From Poa pratensis (Eukaryota; Streptophyta; Magnoliopsida; Poales; Poaceae), in NCBI GenBank assembly GCA_947311845.1, contig CAMZMU010000040.1, forward strand, positions 59,048,474 to 59,112,473: DNA of 64,000 bases, in the 5' to 3' direction. Under the pieces are notes generated by a model. That model did no database searches. It was not told the origin of the DNA and worked only from the letters and a program-made list of their open reading frames with translations. Shown here piece by piece: positions 10,178 to 21,019 of the stretch. Every line of letters starts with the position of its first letter. Position 1 is the first letter of the stretch. The position numbers and the translations under genes were made by a program.

Positions 10178-11376
10178 AGAACATTTGTAGTTTTGTACGT
10201 ACTCGAGAACCTTTATTATGTCTGCACCAACATGCATTTGTCCGAATTCTGCCGTATATCTCCACTATGGCGCATGAGAGATGCAACACGCAGCTTATTC
10301 AGATGCGCGCGGCAGTGATTTCCGAGAGTAGAACATGCATGCATGCTTCGAGCCTCCGAGCTCACTCTTTACTGCAGGTCTCCTCGTCAAAAAAATTGCG
10401 AGGCTTGGACGGCATTGGCAGCAACTCGATTTATAGACAGCAGCCAGCTGCAGCGAAGAGATCTTCTGGATTCGTATGCCGGGGAGCTTCACAGTCCTGA
10501 ATCACTCTACTGCGTGGAGAAGCGTATCGAGCCACGAGCTACGAGGCTAGTGGCAACATCAGGACTGCGGTTCAGTCAGTCAGCTTGAGGCGGGCAGTCG
10601 AGTCAAACCCTGCTGAGCTTAGCATTTTCAGTCAGTCAGCTGCACCAGTCCCTCTTTCCAACTTGTTTGACAAGCCTGTGACCGCAAGTTCTGAATTGTG
10701 ATGTCAGCCAGCAAAAGTAAAGACGTCTATGACTTTTGTCGTCGACGCAAGTAAAATAAACCAAGTTAAAGGCTATGGGCCACTTCTTTTGAGCTTCTGC
10801 TTATGGAGAAACCTGCTTATGGATTCCGGTGGGGAGAAACTGCGGTGGGGAGAACCTAGTAGAAACTGTCTAGACCCTTCTTTTGGGCTTCTGCAGATTT
10901 GGCTTATTTGCTATGCTTAGTTGTGAGATGTCTAAAATGCTCCTGGATTTGATATGTCTACTTAATAAATGATATCTCGGCTTATTTGTTGTGTTGCGTC
11001 AGATAAATGAGCAAAATATACAATCAAAATAATATGAAATTCCATACATTGTGTTTTAAAGGTTAACATGAAGAGTTCAGTACATGCCAAAATAAAAGCA
11101 ATGTCATAATGATTCAAATAACAATAACAAGAACTGCTCAAGCTACTATTCCTTGCGCGATGGACTGTCGTACTGCAGCCATGAAGCTATCAGATGAAGA
11201 GGGAAATTGCCCAGAATCGAGTCGATGTTGGCTTCTGAGCTCGTTCACGTTTCGAGTTTTGCGGTGGAAATAAGCGACGCAGGAGCCGGACCCTTGTTTT
11301 GGGCTTCTGCTTCTCTGGACCTAGAAGCAGCCCAGAAACTGCAAAAGAAGTGGCCCTATGTCTTGTGCAGTAACGG
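10178..11376. repeat. Duplicated segment, copy A (interrupted)
   Basis: About 620 bp, 10178-10777 continuing at 11356-11376, match copy B (12795-13070 and 14453-14838). Shared words include CATATCTCCACTATGGCG-like sequence near 10255, GATCTTCTGGATTCGTATGC near 10460, and AGTAAAATAAACCAAGTTAA near 10750. The function is unknown and there is no conserved long frame. A 578-bp element interrupts it at 10778-11355, where copy B is continuous. Confidence 0.8.
10778..11355. mobile_element. 578-bp TIR element in copy A
   Basis: The ends are inverted: GGCCACTTCTTTTG at the left and CAAAAGAAGTGGCC at the right. CTATG flanks both sides (10773-10777 and 11356-11360). Copy B carries the uninterrupted site with a single CTATG, which proves the insertion. 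It contains repeated GGGCTTCTGC words and no coding sequence. The 5-bp duplication does not match hAT (8), Harbinger (3) or Stowaway (2), so I leave the superfamily open. Confidence 0.75.
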
Positions 11377-11673
11377 AGTATCTTTTTTAATGACCTATGG
11401 AGTCCATTTGCTCAAATGATTGAACTCTCCAAAATTCATATGGATTCTTTTCTTACGCTACAATCTTCATAGAGTTTCTAGAAAAGAGGTTAGACCTCTT
11501 TGAAACATTTCTACATGCTTATAATAACTATGACTTAATTGTAATCATCAATATAGAAAATTTCTACGTTTTTTACAACCAAACAACTACTGTGAGCGAC
11601 TCGAATGCTGTACTAGCTAAGCTCAAAGTGGACCAATCGATCGATCCATTGTGATACCTAGCTCAAACTGTAC
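11377..11673. other. AT-rich spacer with a possible MITE end
   Basis: Sequence unlike copy B begins here. An ACAACCAAACAACTAC stretch near 11575 resembles a MITE terminus, but I find no partner end. No gene seen. Confidence 0.3.
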
Positions 11674-11675
11674 TA

Positions 11676-11910
11676 CTCCCTCCGTTCCAAATTAGATGAC
11701 TTCCATTTCTCCACATGTGGATGTATCTAGACATGTTACAAGTATAGATACATCCGATGTGGACATATGTAAGTCATCTACTTCCTCCGTTCCAAATTAT
11801 TTGACTTGGTTTGTCTAAATACGGATGCATCTAGACACTAATACATCCATATTTGGACAAACCCAAGTCAACTAATTTGGAACGGAGGGAGTAATTTGGA
11901 ACAGAGGGAG
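11676..11910. mobile_element. Stowaway MITE (outer)
   Basis: CTCCCTCCGTTCCAAATT at the left and its inverted form ending CAGAGGGAG at the right, flanked by TA (11674-11675 and 11911-11912). Its right arm is split by a second Stowaway. The arms share GATGACTT and AAGTCATC. Confidence 0.85.
11781..11891. mobile_element. Stowaway MITE nested in another Stowaway
   Basis: 111 bp, starting CTTCCTCCGTTCCAAATTA and ending GGAACGGAGGGAG, flanked by TA (11779-11780 and 11892-11893). The two arms form a long hairpin. It lies in the right arm of the outer element. Confidence 0.85.
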
Positions 11911-11999
11911 TAGCTCCTTGCTAGCAGCTAGCTCAACTTGCGGAGCGGCCAACCGTTGGCCGTCCAGGTCCAGCGACTCGGGGCAGCGGTCCCGGTGGA

Positions 12000-12794
12000 T
12001 CTCTCGAGAAATAGATTTTTGTCCCGCTTTATAAATAAAGTTACGACCACCATACAACCGTCGATACAAACGTAACACCACATATGTTATGGCAACAGCA
12101 AATTCACGCTCAAAGAAAAGAAAAGCAGAAACAATATGGAAACATAGGCGGATCGACTAAACTACGATAACCCGAAACCGTTGCGCCCTCCGAAGTAGTA
12201 CCACCACACTCCTAGCATCGAGTACCGAGCAGCACCTTCAAGCAGGAAAGCTCACTCTGCTGCACGGACTAGCGCACTGGTCCAAGGGTTTTCCCTGGCA
12301 CACTAAGGGGAGGCGGACAAAGGGTAGCCACGACGCCCTTCAGGAAGGGATGATGCCACCCGAGGCGGCACCGCGTCGGTGTCGGATGACCCGACAAGGA
12401 TTTCTCCCGAAAAAATCCTATCACTGCCCTGGGACGATCCATAACATAGGAGCCCTACGAGGACGAGGACTCGACACCACCAGACTCACCGCCCACCAAC
12501 ATACGCCACTACAGTCACAGAGCCACCATGTCGTCTCTCCGAAGCTAGCTTCACGGGTCCGCAAGACGGAGGCGAGGAGTAATTTAATCCAGAGTCAGCA
12601 GTACCACGGTCGTGCGGGAGGGAACTGCCTCCACCGCCGGGGGCGGTAGTCGACCGGCCGCGGCCGCGTAGCACACCACTCCCCTTCAAGTCCGGCAAGG
12701 CCTAGCAGACTCGTAAAGCCCCCTCGGGGCACACCAGTCCGAATGGGGTCCGGCCGGTCTAGATCGGGCCCGTAAAGCCCGCCGCCACACCACA
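12000..12794 (-). mobile_element. Probable LINE 3'-region remnant
   Basis: Read on the minus strand, the segment ends in TTTATTTATAAAGCGGGAC followed by AAAA-rich sequence, a typical 3' end of Triticeae L1-type LINEs. The GC-rich part upstream (12300-12790) has short repeats of the LINE untranslated type. No RT is present. The assignment rests on remembered composition, not alignment. Confidence 0.4.
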
Positions 12795-14838
12795 ACAGAA
12801 TATTTGTAGTTTTGTATGTACTCGAGACATATACGTGGAACCTTTATTATGTCTACACCAACATGCATTTGTCCAAATTCTACCGTATATCTCCACTATG
12901 GCGCATGAGAGGTGAAACAAGCAGCTTATTGAGATGCGGCAGTGATTTCCGAGAGTAGAGTAGAACATGCATGCTTCGACGCTTTCAGCTCACTATTCAC
13001 TGAAGGTCAGGTCTCCTCGCCAAAAAAATTGTGAGGCTTGGACGGCATTGGAAACAACTCGATGTTTAGACCCTGTTTGTTTCGGCTTGGGCTAGAGCTT
13101 CTACAGCTTTTACCTCGTCAAAAGCACAAGCCCAGCCAAACACTTTATTTTTTTAGACCAGGCTTAGTTAAGCGCCTACTGCATTTGCACTACAAGCTGA
13201 GAAGTACGTCCGAAGGCGCTTCCCGCAGCTTCCGCGGCTTGGAACTTAAAAATCCAATCGGTACATGGTCCTACCCCTCCAACTCACTTTAATTACGTTG
13301 AAATGCCACCGCACAGAGTTGCTGGACCATCCCATCGTCTCGCTCACGAACATACCGGTTCGCTCCCCAAATCCATCCCCATTCGTTGACAGCGCGAAGA
13401 CCCCAGGCCGCTAGGGTTTCAGGCCGCCGCCGCCGGCCTCGGCCTCTCCCTCCTGCACTGCCAGCCGGCGAATGGAGCTCTCCTCCCACCCGCCATCTAC
13501 TCCTCGCTCAGGAACTTGCTGCCGTCGGTCGCCGTCGCAGCCCCGTTTGGTCGTCGTCCCGCCTCATATGAGTTCCTCCGCCTGTTCTCCGTCGACCATA
13601 GTCTCCCGGTCCAAGCTCCTTAACGTCCGCGCCCGCTTGGTCGCCGCCGGTCCTCCTTGACCTTGCTCGGCTGCTGCTCTGGGCCTCCTTGACCTCCTGT
13701 TCCCGGCCGCACTCGGCTCCTGACCCAGGCCACGCTGAACGACAGCACCGGCCGCGCTCGTTTGCTCCTTAACTTCCCGTTTGCTAGATTTGCCGACGGC
13801 CGGGAATGCAGTGATTACGACAGCGGCGACCAAGGAGCAAGGAATCACCGTCCTCTTCACCCAATTTCTGAAATTGGATGCGCTGTTGTCGTTGCCGTAC
13901 AAGATTTCTTAATTGCTGCAGTTACCGCTTACCGATGAGTGGCTCGCCTGTCATGTCGATTTTTGTCAGCGAATGTAATGGAAACATGTGAAGTGAATAA
14001 CCTCCAGTTGCATCTACGAACTATTGAATTGTGAATTTGTGACGCGAGATTAGCGACCATTAAATGACTTCTCCCGCTAAATTACTTCTTCCTTTTATTT
14101 AAAACTTTGATTGAAATACAGGTGCTATATATTCATACCGTATAGTTTTATTTATTATGATCATTTATTGATAAAAATAAAATACTTTTATCTTAAAAAT
14201 GTGTTAAGCATACTATTTGAGCTAATACAAACGCGTCATGAGTTAAATCATTTCAATTCAGTACTTATACAACATGTCAACATACAAGGGTATTTCAAAC
14301 ATTCAACAACAGTTGTATGTCCACCAACCGTTCTAAAAGCAGGTTGCCAAACATCATTTTTACATTTCACCAGCCGTCCAGCTCTAGCTGCTTATTAGAA
14401 CCTACCAGCTCCAGCTGCTTCTCGTTCAGCTGCAGCCCAAACAAACAGGACCTTAGACAGCAGCCAGCTGCACTGCTGCAGCGAAAAGATCTTCTGGATT
14501 CGTATGCCGGGGAGCTTCACAGTCCTGAATCACTATACTGCGTGAAGTGTATCGAGCAACGAGCTACGAGGCTAGTGGCAACAGCCAGAATGCGGTTCAG
14601 TCAGCTTGAGGCGGGCAGTCGTCGGTCGAGTTAAACCCTGCTGAGCTTAGCATTTTCTGCATCCACTGGAACGTACACGCACCAGTCCCTCTTTCCAACT
14701 TGTTTGACAAATCTGTGACTGCAAGTTCTGAATTGTGCTGTCGCCAGCAAATGTAAAGGCGTGTATGACTTTTGTCGTCGAGGCAAGTAAAATAAACCAA
14801 GTTAAAGGCTATGTCTTGTGCAGCAGCGGAGGGCGAAT
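12795..14838. repeat. Duplicated segment, copy B (interrupted)
   Basis: Matches copy A (10178-11376) over 12795-13070 and 14453-14838, with scattered substitutions and small indels. A 1.4 kb element at 13071-14452 splits it where copy A is continuous. After 14838 the two copies diverge. Confidence 0.8.
13071..14452. mobile_element. 1.38 kb TIR element in copy B
   Basis: The left end is CCCTGTTTGTTTCGGCT and the right end, inverted, is GGTCCTGTTTGTTTGGGCT. TTAGA flanks both sides (13066-13070 and 14453-14457), and copy A shows the empty site. The interior 13280-13900 is GC-rich with short frames on both strands (for example 13564-13902, minus); this could be captured gene sequence but I recognise no domain. 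The 14100-14300 part is AT-rich. Confidence 0.7.
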
Positions 14839-15082
14839 AGAAGTCCGCATAACGCGCAGACCCTACTGTAATCCTTGTCTGGTTTCAAACGCAATGAAGT
14901 TTTACAGGGAGTTTGCATGGATCTGTTGGAAACAGTCCAATTGGCACAGTAGAAAAATCGCAACAAAAGGAAATGAAATGTGTACACAAAGATGACTACC
15001 TGCGTACACAAAGATATTCAAACATCTTTATAAATTTAATTCAATTTGATGGACTCTGGACCTATGAATTATGACTTCAGGG
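14839..15082. other. Unassigned spacer
   Basis: About 240 bp with no recognised repeat end or coding sequence. Confidence 0.35.
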
Positions 15083-15132
15083 TCCGGAGTGGAAGCCATT
15101 GAGTGAGTCCGTGAGAGGGGAGGAGACAGTGT
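15083..15132. repeat. Copy of the EXORDIUM-like promoter fragment
   Basis: About 50 bp here match 4157-4207 just upstream of the TATA box of the EXORDIUM-like gene, in the same strand orientation: CCGGAGTGGAAGCCAT, then GAGTGAG, GTGAGAG and AGGAGACAGTGT, with a few changes. It abuts the 5' junction of the truncated LINE. Confidence 0.65.
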
Positions 15133-15189
15133 GCCATCAAGGTACTCTTAATGGCTTACGCTCACTCAATGGCTTATGCTCAAACAGGA

Positions 15190-16257
15190 TATGTATGATT
15201 TATGTGCACAGTTCCATCAAGGTACTCTTAGTGTACAGAGTATAAATTCTTCCTTTATCACTCTAGTTCCTAAGAAGGATGTACCTGTATCTGTTAATGA
15301 CTTCAGGCCGATATCTCTCCTTAACTATTTACTGAAAATTGTTACCAAATTGTTGGCAAATAGGCTGCAAAGAGTGATTTTGGGATCTGGTGCATAAGAA
15401 TCGGTATGGCTTCATTAAGACAAGAACTATTCAGAACTGTGTGGCTTGGGGTTTTGAGTATGTACATCTTTGTCACCAGTCCAAGAAACCTATTGTTCTT
15501 GTGAAGCTAGATTTCGAGAAAGCTTTTGACAAGGTGGAGCATTCAGTCATTTTGGACATTTTAAAACATAAAGGCGTTGGTCCAATTTTCTGTGGATGGG
15601 TGAGAGATCTCCTCAGTAATGCAACATCAGCGGTGCTCCTTAATGTTGTTCCTGGTAACAAATTCACTTGTAAGTGTGGCGTCAGACAAGGTGATCATTT
15701 ATCCCCTACTCTGTTTGTTCTTACAGGAGACTTGCTGCAGTCAGTGTTGAATGATACCTTGAATCAGGGACTGTTGGAGCTACCTTTACCGGTTGAATAT
15801 ACTACAGATTTCTCAGTAATTCAGTATGCCGATGACACTATTGTCATTTTGCCAGCTGACTGTGATCAATTGGTTCGTTTGAAATTTATCCTGGATGAAT
15901 TTGCTATTTCCACGGGTTTGAAGGTAAATTACAATAAATCAAACATGTATCCGATCAATGTGCCGGAGGATCGTTGGACTGAGCTTATAGAGGCTTTTAG
16001 TTGTCAGCTTGGGACTTTCCAATTCACTTATCTGGGGTTGCCTTTAGGTCTCACAAAGCCCAGGATTGAACACCTAATGCCTTTGGTGACAAGAATTGGC
16101 CGGCGGCTGCAAACTTGTTCGGATTTCCTGAATCCTGCTAGGACATTAGAGATGGTAAATACGGTGTTGTTCTCTCTGCTAACTTTCTATCTCACGACTC
16201 TGAAATTGCATGTGGGCATTGTTGAACAAATTGACAAGTATAGAAGACACTGTGTGT
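15190..16257 (+). pseudogene. LINE reverse transcriptase fragment (outer LINE)
   Basis: The frame 15176-15397 carries the RT N-terminal part, with FITLVPKK and NDFRPISLLN. A frameshift near 15395 moves to the frame 15390-16259, which holds KNRYGFIK, LDFEKAFDKVEH, CGVRQGD and the catalytic YADD at 15825-15836. It then runs into the second LINE at 16258, so the last few codons and stop of that frame are not its own. The reading resumes at 34271. No function is expected: 5' truncated, frameshifted and interrupted. Confidence 0.85.
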
Positions 16258-16286
16258 AATCAAGTGCAGGAGAAGAAAAAAAAAAC

Positions 16287-19200
16287 ATGACCGTTACCTT
16301 GGGCTCCCGCGACCCCCGCGGCGACCGCCCGCGCGGCGCCATGCTGCGGCCGTCGGCGGCGGCGAGGCCTTCCGCCTCTGGCCGTGCCCCTCCCAGCATG
16401 CTCCCACCACCTCCCGCACACCTGCCACCAAATTTTCGACCGGCTTTTCTCGGTTTCGGGCGCTCCTCGTCGTCTCCCAGATCGGGATCGAGATCTGCCG
16501 CCGCCGGCGGCCTGCCGCCCCGCGACCCCCGCGGCGACCGCCCGCGCGGCGCCATGCTGCGGCCGTCGTCGGCGGCGAGGCCTTCCGCCTCTGGCCGTGC
16601 CCCTCCCAGCCTGCTCCCACCACCTCCCGCACACCTACCACCAAATTTTCGACCGGCTTTTCTCGGTTTCGGGCGCTCCTCGTCGTCTCCCAGATCGGGA
16701 TCGAGATCTGCCGCCGCCGGCGGCCTGCCGCGCAGCCCACGCGCGCCTCCCTCGGTCGCGGCTGCATCGGCTTCGTCTTTCCCGCGCCGTCCAAGCTCCG
16801 GTTTGCCCGCCCGGGCCACGTCTCCTTCGCGCCGTTCTGGCACGGGCGCGGTCGATGTCGTCAACGCCACGAGGACAAAAATGACCGTTAGACACCTCCG
16901 CTCCTGCGACGGCCATGGCGACGGGCCCCTGCCCGCGCCCACCGCTGCCGGCCACGTCTCCGCCGCCTCTCCGTCGTCGCGGCACCTGCCGCCACCTCCG
17001 GCCGCTCTGCCCCACGGTTTCACGCCCGCATTCCTCGGCCAGGCGCCCTCGTCGCACGTCCCCGTGCCCAGTTCTGGCGCGACTGGAAGTCAACGGCCGG
17101 CCACCTCTCCGCCGACGCACTGGAGGGCGTGTCCGGCGCGGCTTCGGAGCGTGATTTCGGGCGTCCTGGACCTCGACACGCCCTCCCCTGGCGACTGCGA
17201 CGCCATTAATTTGGCCCTGTCGGCTTGGCGTCAGGCGGGCTGCCCTTCGTCCCCTGCACTTGTGGCGCCGTGCAACGGCCCCCTGCGCTCCGCTTTGAAG
17301 GGCTCCGCCCCAGCTCGTCCCCGCCACTCCATTCGATTCGACATCCCCACGCCCCCGGCGTCCATCCCCGACGGCTTCAAGCCGGCGTCCTTCGGCGTCG
17401 CGGCCGCACCCTCGTCGTCCCGATCTGGGGCCGCCCCTAGATCGATGTTTTTCGGCTCCCTCTCCTTCGTGGTCGCCCACGGCGACTCGCCGCCCCGGAG
17501 GCCGCACACGCGCATCTCGGCACGGCGGCCCTCTCCCTGCGCCCTGGCGGTGGCGCACGGCTCCCTCCGCCCTCGGCCCTCATCCCGCAGGGATTCACAC
17601 CAGCCTTCCTTGGCTGGGGATCCGCGGATGGCGCAGTCCGCGCAAGAGTGGAGGTTGCGGGCGACTCGATGCCCGACGAGGAAGGCGCGGAGTGGACTCT
17701 CGTCCTCTCCAAGCGGGACAAGCGGGAGCAGCGCGGTTTTGGGCAATGGGACGGGCACCCTATGGCGCGTCGCTCGACTTCAAGCCCTCGGCCACGCCAT
17801 TTCCATCAGAGTCGACACCCACCCCGTTCCCCTGCACGCTCCGCAATCCTGCACCGCAAGTTCCAGAAATTGCGGCCCTGCCACCGATGCCTCGCCCGCG
17901 ACCACCTCGTCGCCGTCTGCCGCGACCCGGTCAAGTGCCTCGAGTGCCGGCGCTCGGGCCACCGTCGACGTGACTGCCAGGCCCAAGCGTGGGCTGCTTG
18001 TTCCGGTTCAGCTTCAACTCCACCTCCGCATCCAGCTCAAGCCTCGCCAGCTCGTGCTTCCTCGCCCGCGTCATCTGCTGCCAAGAAACTCTCCGCGGCG
18101 TCTTCTGCTCCGACCTCTGGCATGCTCGGCGGCACGGCATACCTTGGCGCTCTGGAGACGAGGACGACTGAGGACACCGTCTCCATGACGCCTACACCGC
18201 ACCAGCACCCCTCCGCCCCGGCACGCGCTCCGCCAGCTCGACGCCTTCGACTTGCGCTCCGTCTGCGACACGCGCTCCGGCAGCTCCAGCTCGCCACTCC
18301 TGGGGCGCGCCGACTAGCTCCACCTGCAGCGACCTCGCGCTCGGCCTCCGGGAGCGCGCGTGCGAGCGCTCTCCTCATCGACACGGGGGTGGCTCTAATC
18401 GTCACGAACGCTATCACGCCTCGCCACCGGTCGCGTCTAGGGTCCGGCAAACAAGCCCCCATCGGCAACGCGCGGCGCCGGTCAGCACGCGTCGCTCGTT
18501 CGCGGACGTGCTCATGGCGTGCCCGGAGATGGACATGTGCTACTCCACATCGACGTGGGTGGTACTGGCTAGCGAGAGGTGCTACAAGGTGGGCGTGGAC
18601 GGAGCTCTCTCAGCGGAGAACGGGAGGGAGGGCCTGGGGCCGGTGCCATCTGATCCCATTGATGCGGAGGAGACAAGATGTGACAAGGGCGTCATGGATG
18701 AAACGGCAGGCCTGCTTGCCCGTCTGGACATGGAGCAGGGGAACGAAGCCCCGCACGAAGGCCGGCAGTCGCCAAGCTCGCCGCGTCACGACCATGTCAC
18801 AGGCACGCCTGTCGGCTCCACCGCGTCGTCCGTGTTGGATGCTACCGGCCACGGGTCTGGCGTGGCTGGCACTTCTGCAAATCCGCCTGTGCTGTCCGGG
18901 ACAGACAACGACGGCTTGGTGCCTGAAGGGGGTGAACTGCTGCAGTTCATCAGCACCATTGCAGCACTGGTTAACATGCTGCTGACTGGAAATGTCCCGG
19001 TGTTGATCTCGCCTGGCGACGAGCTGTGCGACGGGGGATTTGCTAGTGACGATGATGAGGATGAGGTTGTTGACGGGAAGATGGGGCAGCTTCTGCCAGG
19101 CCACACAGTGCTGGATCAGGTTGAGTTGCTGCTGGACGGCGAGGAGGTGGCGTATGAAAACGGCCTTGATGACGACGGCGACTTGGCGAGGAGGGAGTCT

Positions 19201-19415
19201 CAGCTCGTCGCGGACGTAATTGACGCTGACGCGGAGGCTGCTACGATTGGGAACCTCTTCGCTGCCAATATTGATGACGCTCCCTCATCAGGCATCGCGA
19301 TACGCTGCGTCGCGGATCTGTTCAGCCTGGCGGCTGTGCCACTGCTGCCCACGCCTACTCCGCCAATGCCTCGTGCTCTTGCGGCCCTGCCCGACCCCGA
19401 ACGTCGCAGCAGCAG
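16287..19415 (+). pseudogene. LINE ORF1 (nucleic-acid-binding), N-terminal and central part
   Basis: Starts at ATG 16287. The first ~440 codons are Pro/Arg/Ser-rich and include a duplicated 71-residue block. Coding then shifts frame: the stretch from about 17648 has EEGAEWTLVLSKRDKREQ and two zinc knuckles, CHRCLARDHLVAVC and CLECRRSGHRRRDC (about 17878-17976). After another shift the frame from about 18508 is acidic. It is cut at 19415 by the Gypsy insertion. At least two frameshifts disable it. ORF1 proteins of plant L1 elements bind the element RNA; that role is inferred from the knuckles. Confidence 0.75.
16308..16733 (+). repeat. 213-bp in-frame tandem duplication in LINE ORF1
   Basis: Units 16308-16520 and 16521-16733 begin CGCGACCCCCGCGGCG and differ at about three positions. 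The period is divisible by three, so the frame continues with two copies of a 71-residue block containing PPPPAHLPPNFRPAFLGFG. Confidence 0.85.
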
Positions 19416-20377
19416 TGTCGTGGTGGTGTCACGGCAGATGCCAAAGGATGGCTTAAGTTGGGGGCTCGCTTGGACGTTGGGGGATCCGGGGAGGGTGTGC
19501 GCACTCAGGAAGCACGCATGAAGAACCACGAAGAACACGCAAGAACAAACAAGAACGAGCAAAACCAAGAACAACCAAAGCACACCAAGATGTACCCTGC
19601 TTCGGGGCCCTCTTGTGGAGGTAACACCCCTACTGCAGCTCTAGCCTACTCCCTTTATATCTCAATGGTCACAAGTACAGAGTGCTCCTCGAGCTGTATG
19701 AAGCAACAATGGTGAGAGCTCTAGGAGGAAGATGGAGCAAGGGGGGAAATGAGGCTTCTTCTTCGCCGTCCCTCGCCCTGGAGGATGTGCTGGTCTATTT
19801 ATACACTAATCCGATTACCATTCTGCCCCTGGCCGGAGATGACAATGGCATGGACAAGAGGAACAGGACAAGCTCTGGCTACTGTCACTCAGTCCAGTTC
19901 ATCGTCAGTCCAACGGCAGGTCTATCTTTTCCTCTTTGAGCTTAAGCCAGCGTAGCCCACCGGAGCCTAGGCCACTGCCCTTTCCCGAAATAGCCGAGTC
20001 AACGCCTAGGGCCTTGCGACCCGGAAAACCCGTGGCTCGACCTGGCTGTCTTCTGAGCCTCGGGCAGGAGACCTGCAGGACCCGTGAACTTACTGACATT
20101 ACTTGGCCCTTGTGCATTATCCGACATCGCCCTGTGCCGGATCCTTCCTGACCAACCCGGCTAGGTTAAGCCGGATCCCTTCCTTTGATCCGGCTAGACT
20201 TTGTCTGATGCCTTTTGGCCTCACCCTGCCTTTAGCATGATTGGGAGCCGACCGACTATCCCAAGTGATCCGGTTCAAGGGATCCGGCCCAAGTGATCCG
20301 GCTTGACCTTGATCCGGCCTACTCTTTACAACTCTTAACACCACCTCTTTGCCCTATCCGGGGGCAGCCCCCCGACA
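19416..20377 (-). repeat. 3' LTR of the Gypsy element
   Basis: 962 bp, paired with 32816-33773. TG...CA ends as written on the plus strand, with AGCAG outside. The open frames inside both LTRs are chance. Confidence 0.92.
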
Positions 20378-20392
20378 GTAGTCCCCGAAGCT
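20378..20392 (-). promoter_or_regulatory. Polypurine tract region of the Gypsy element
   Basis: Directly inside the 3' LTR the minus strand reads AGCTTCGGGGACTAC before TGTCGGGG. Its position fits the polypurine tract. Variants of this motif recur elsewhere in the element. Confidence 0.6.
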
Positions 20393-20789
20393 GGTGCGGT
20401 CCTACAGCCTCGGATGGAGGGCCGTAGCAGGTTTAAAACAAACGCCATTAACCGAATCCCATATCACACAATCTTGTCTCAGGATTTCCCGGGACACTTG
20501 GCAGGGAATCTCTGCGCGAAGCCTCATAATCCGGGTCTTTGATTTGACATGTCACTGACAGCACATTATCCGGATCCATCAGGTACTTGAGTGTATTTGA
20601 CTAAATGACCACGCCTCCTCGGTTTCTCCGTTGACCGGTGCACTCGATCCGCACGACCGCTTCCAATTCTGTGACCCACCATGTGCTCGAGATACATGGC
20701 CACAGCCGCGACCACAAAGTTTCAGGGCACACTTGATCCGGCCACGCCCCGAAAACCGCGCGGTAGTGCGCCAGTTACCAGCGAGCGGC

Positions 20790-20797
20790 TATATATA
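20790..20797 (+). promoter_or_regulatory. Candidate promoter of the antisense gene
   Basis: TATATATA on the plus strand, followed about 20 bp later by a pyrimidine patch CCTCTTCTTCTTCCCC. It is placed to start an RNA running away from the 3' LTR, antisense to gag-pol. Confidence 0.55.
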
Positions 20798-21019
20798 GGG
20801 GTGCGGGGTTCCTCTTCTTCTTCCCCGCACTTCCTACTTCGAGAACTCCATCCGTGCCATTGACACGCTGCGATCTCGCCTTCGCGACTTCGCCGCGCCG
20901 GAGACCTCGACAACACCGGAGAAAACTTCGCCGGAGCCGCGCACCGCGCCCTGCACCGCCATTTCTTCACGGACTTCTTCCTCGCCTCATTGCAACCGTA
21001 AGTTCCTTTTCTTCCGGCC

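Noticed and set aside
10600..10625. Short match to an rRNA-like CTGCTGAGCTTAGC word
   Set aside because: Resembles the start of large-subunit rRNA only over a few bases; no rRNA continues.
16187..17558. Long minus-strand frames opposite LINE ORF1
   Set aside because: Gly/Arg/Ala-rich shadows produced by GC composition.
19458..20344. Frames within the Gypsy LTRs
   Set aside because: The same frames recur in the second LTR; LTRs are regulatory and the translations have no domain.
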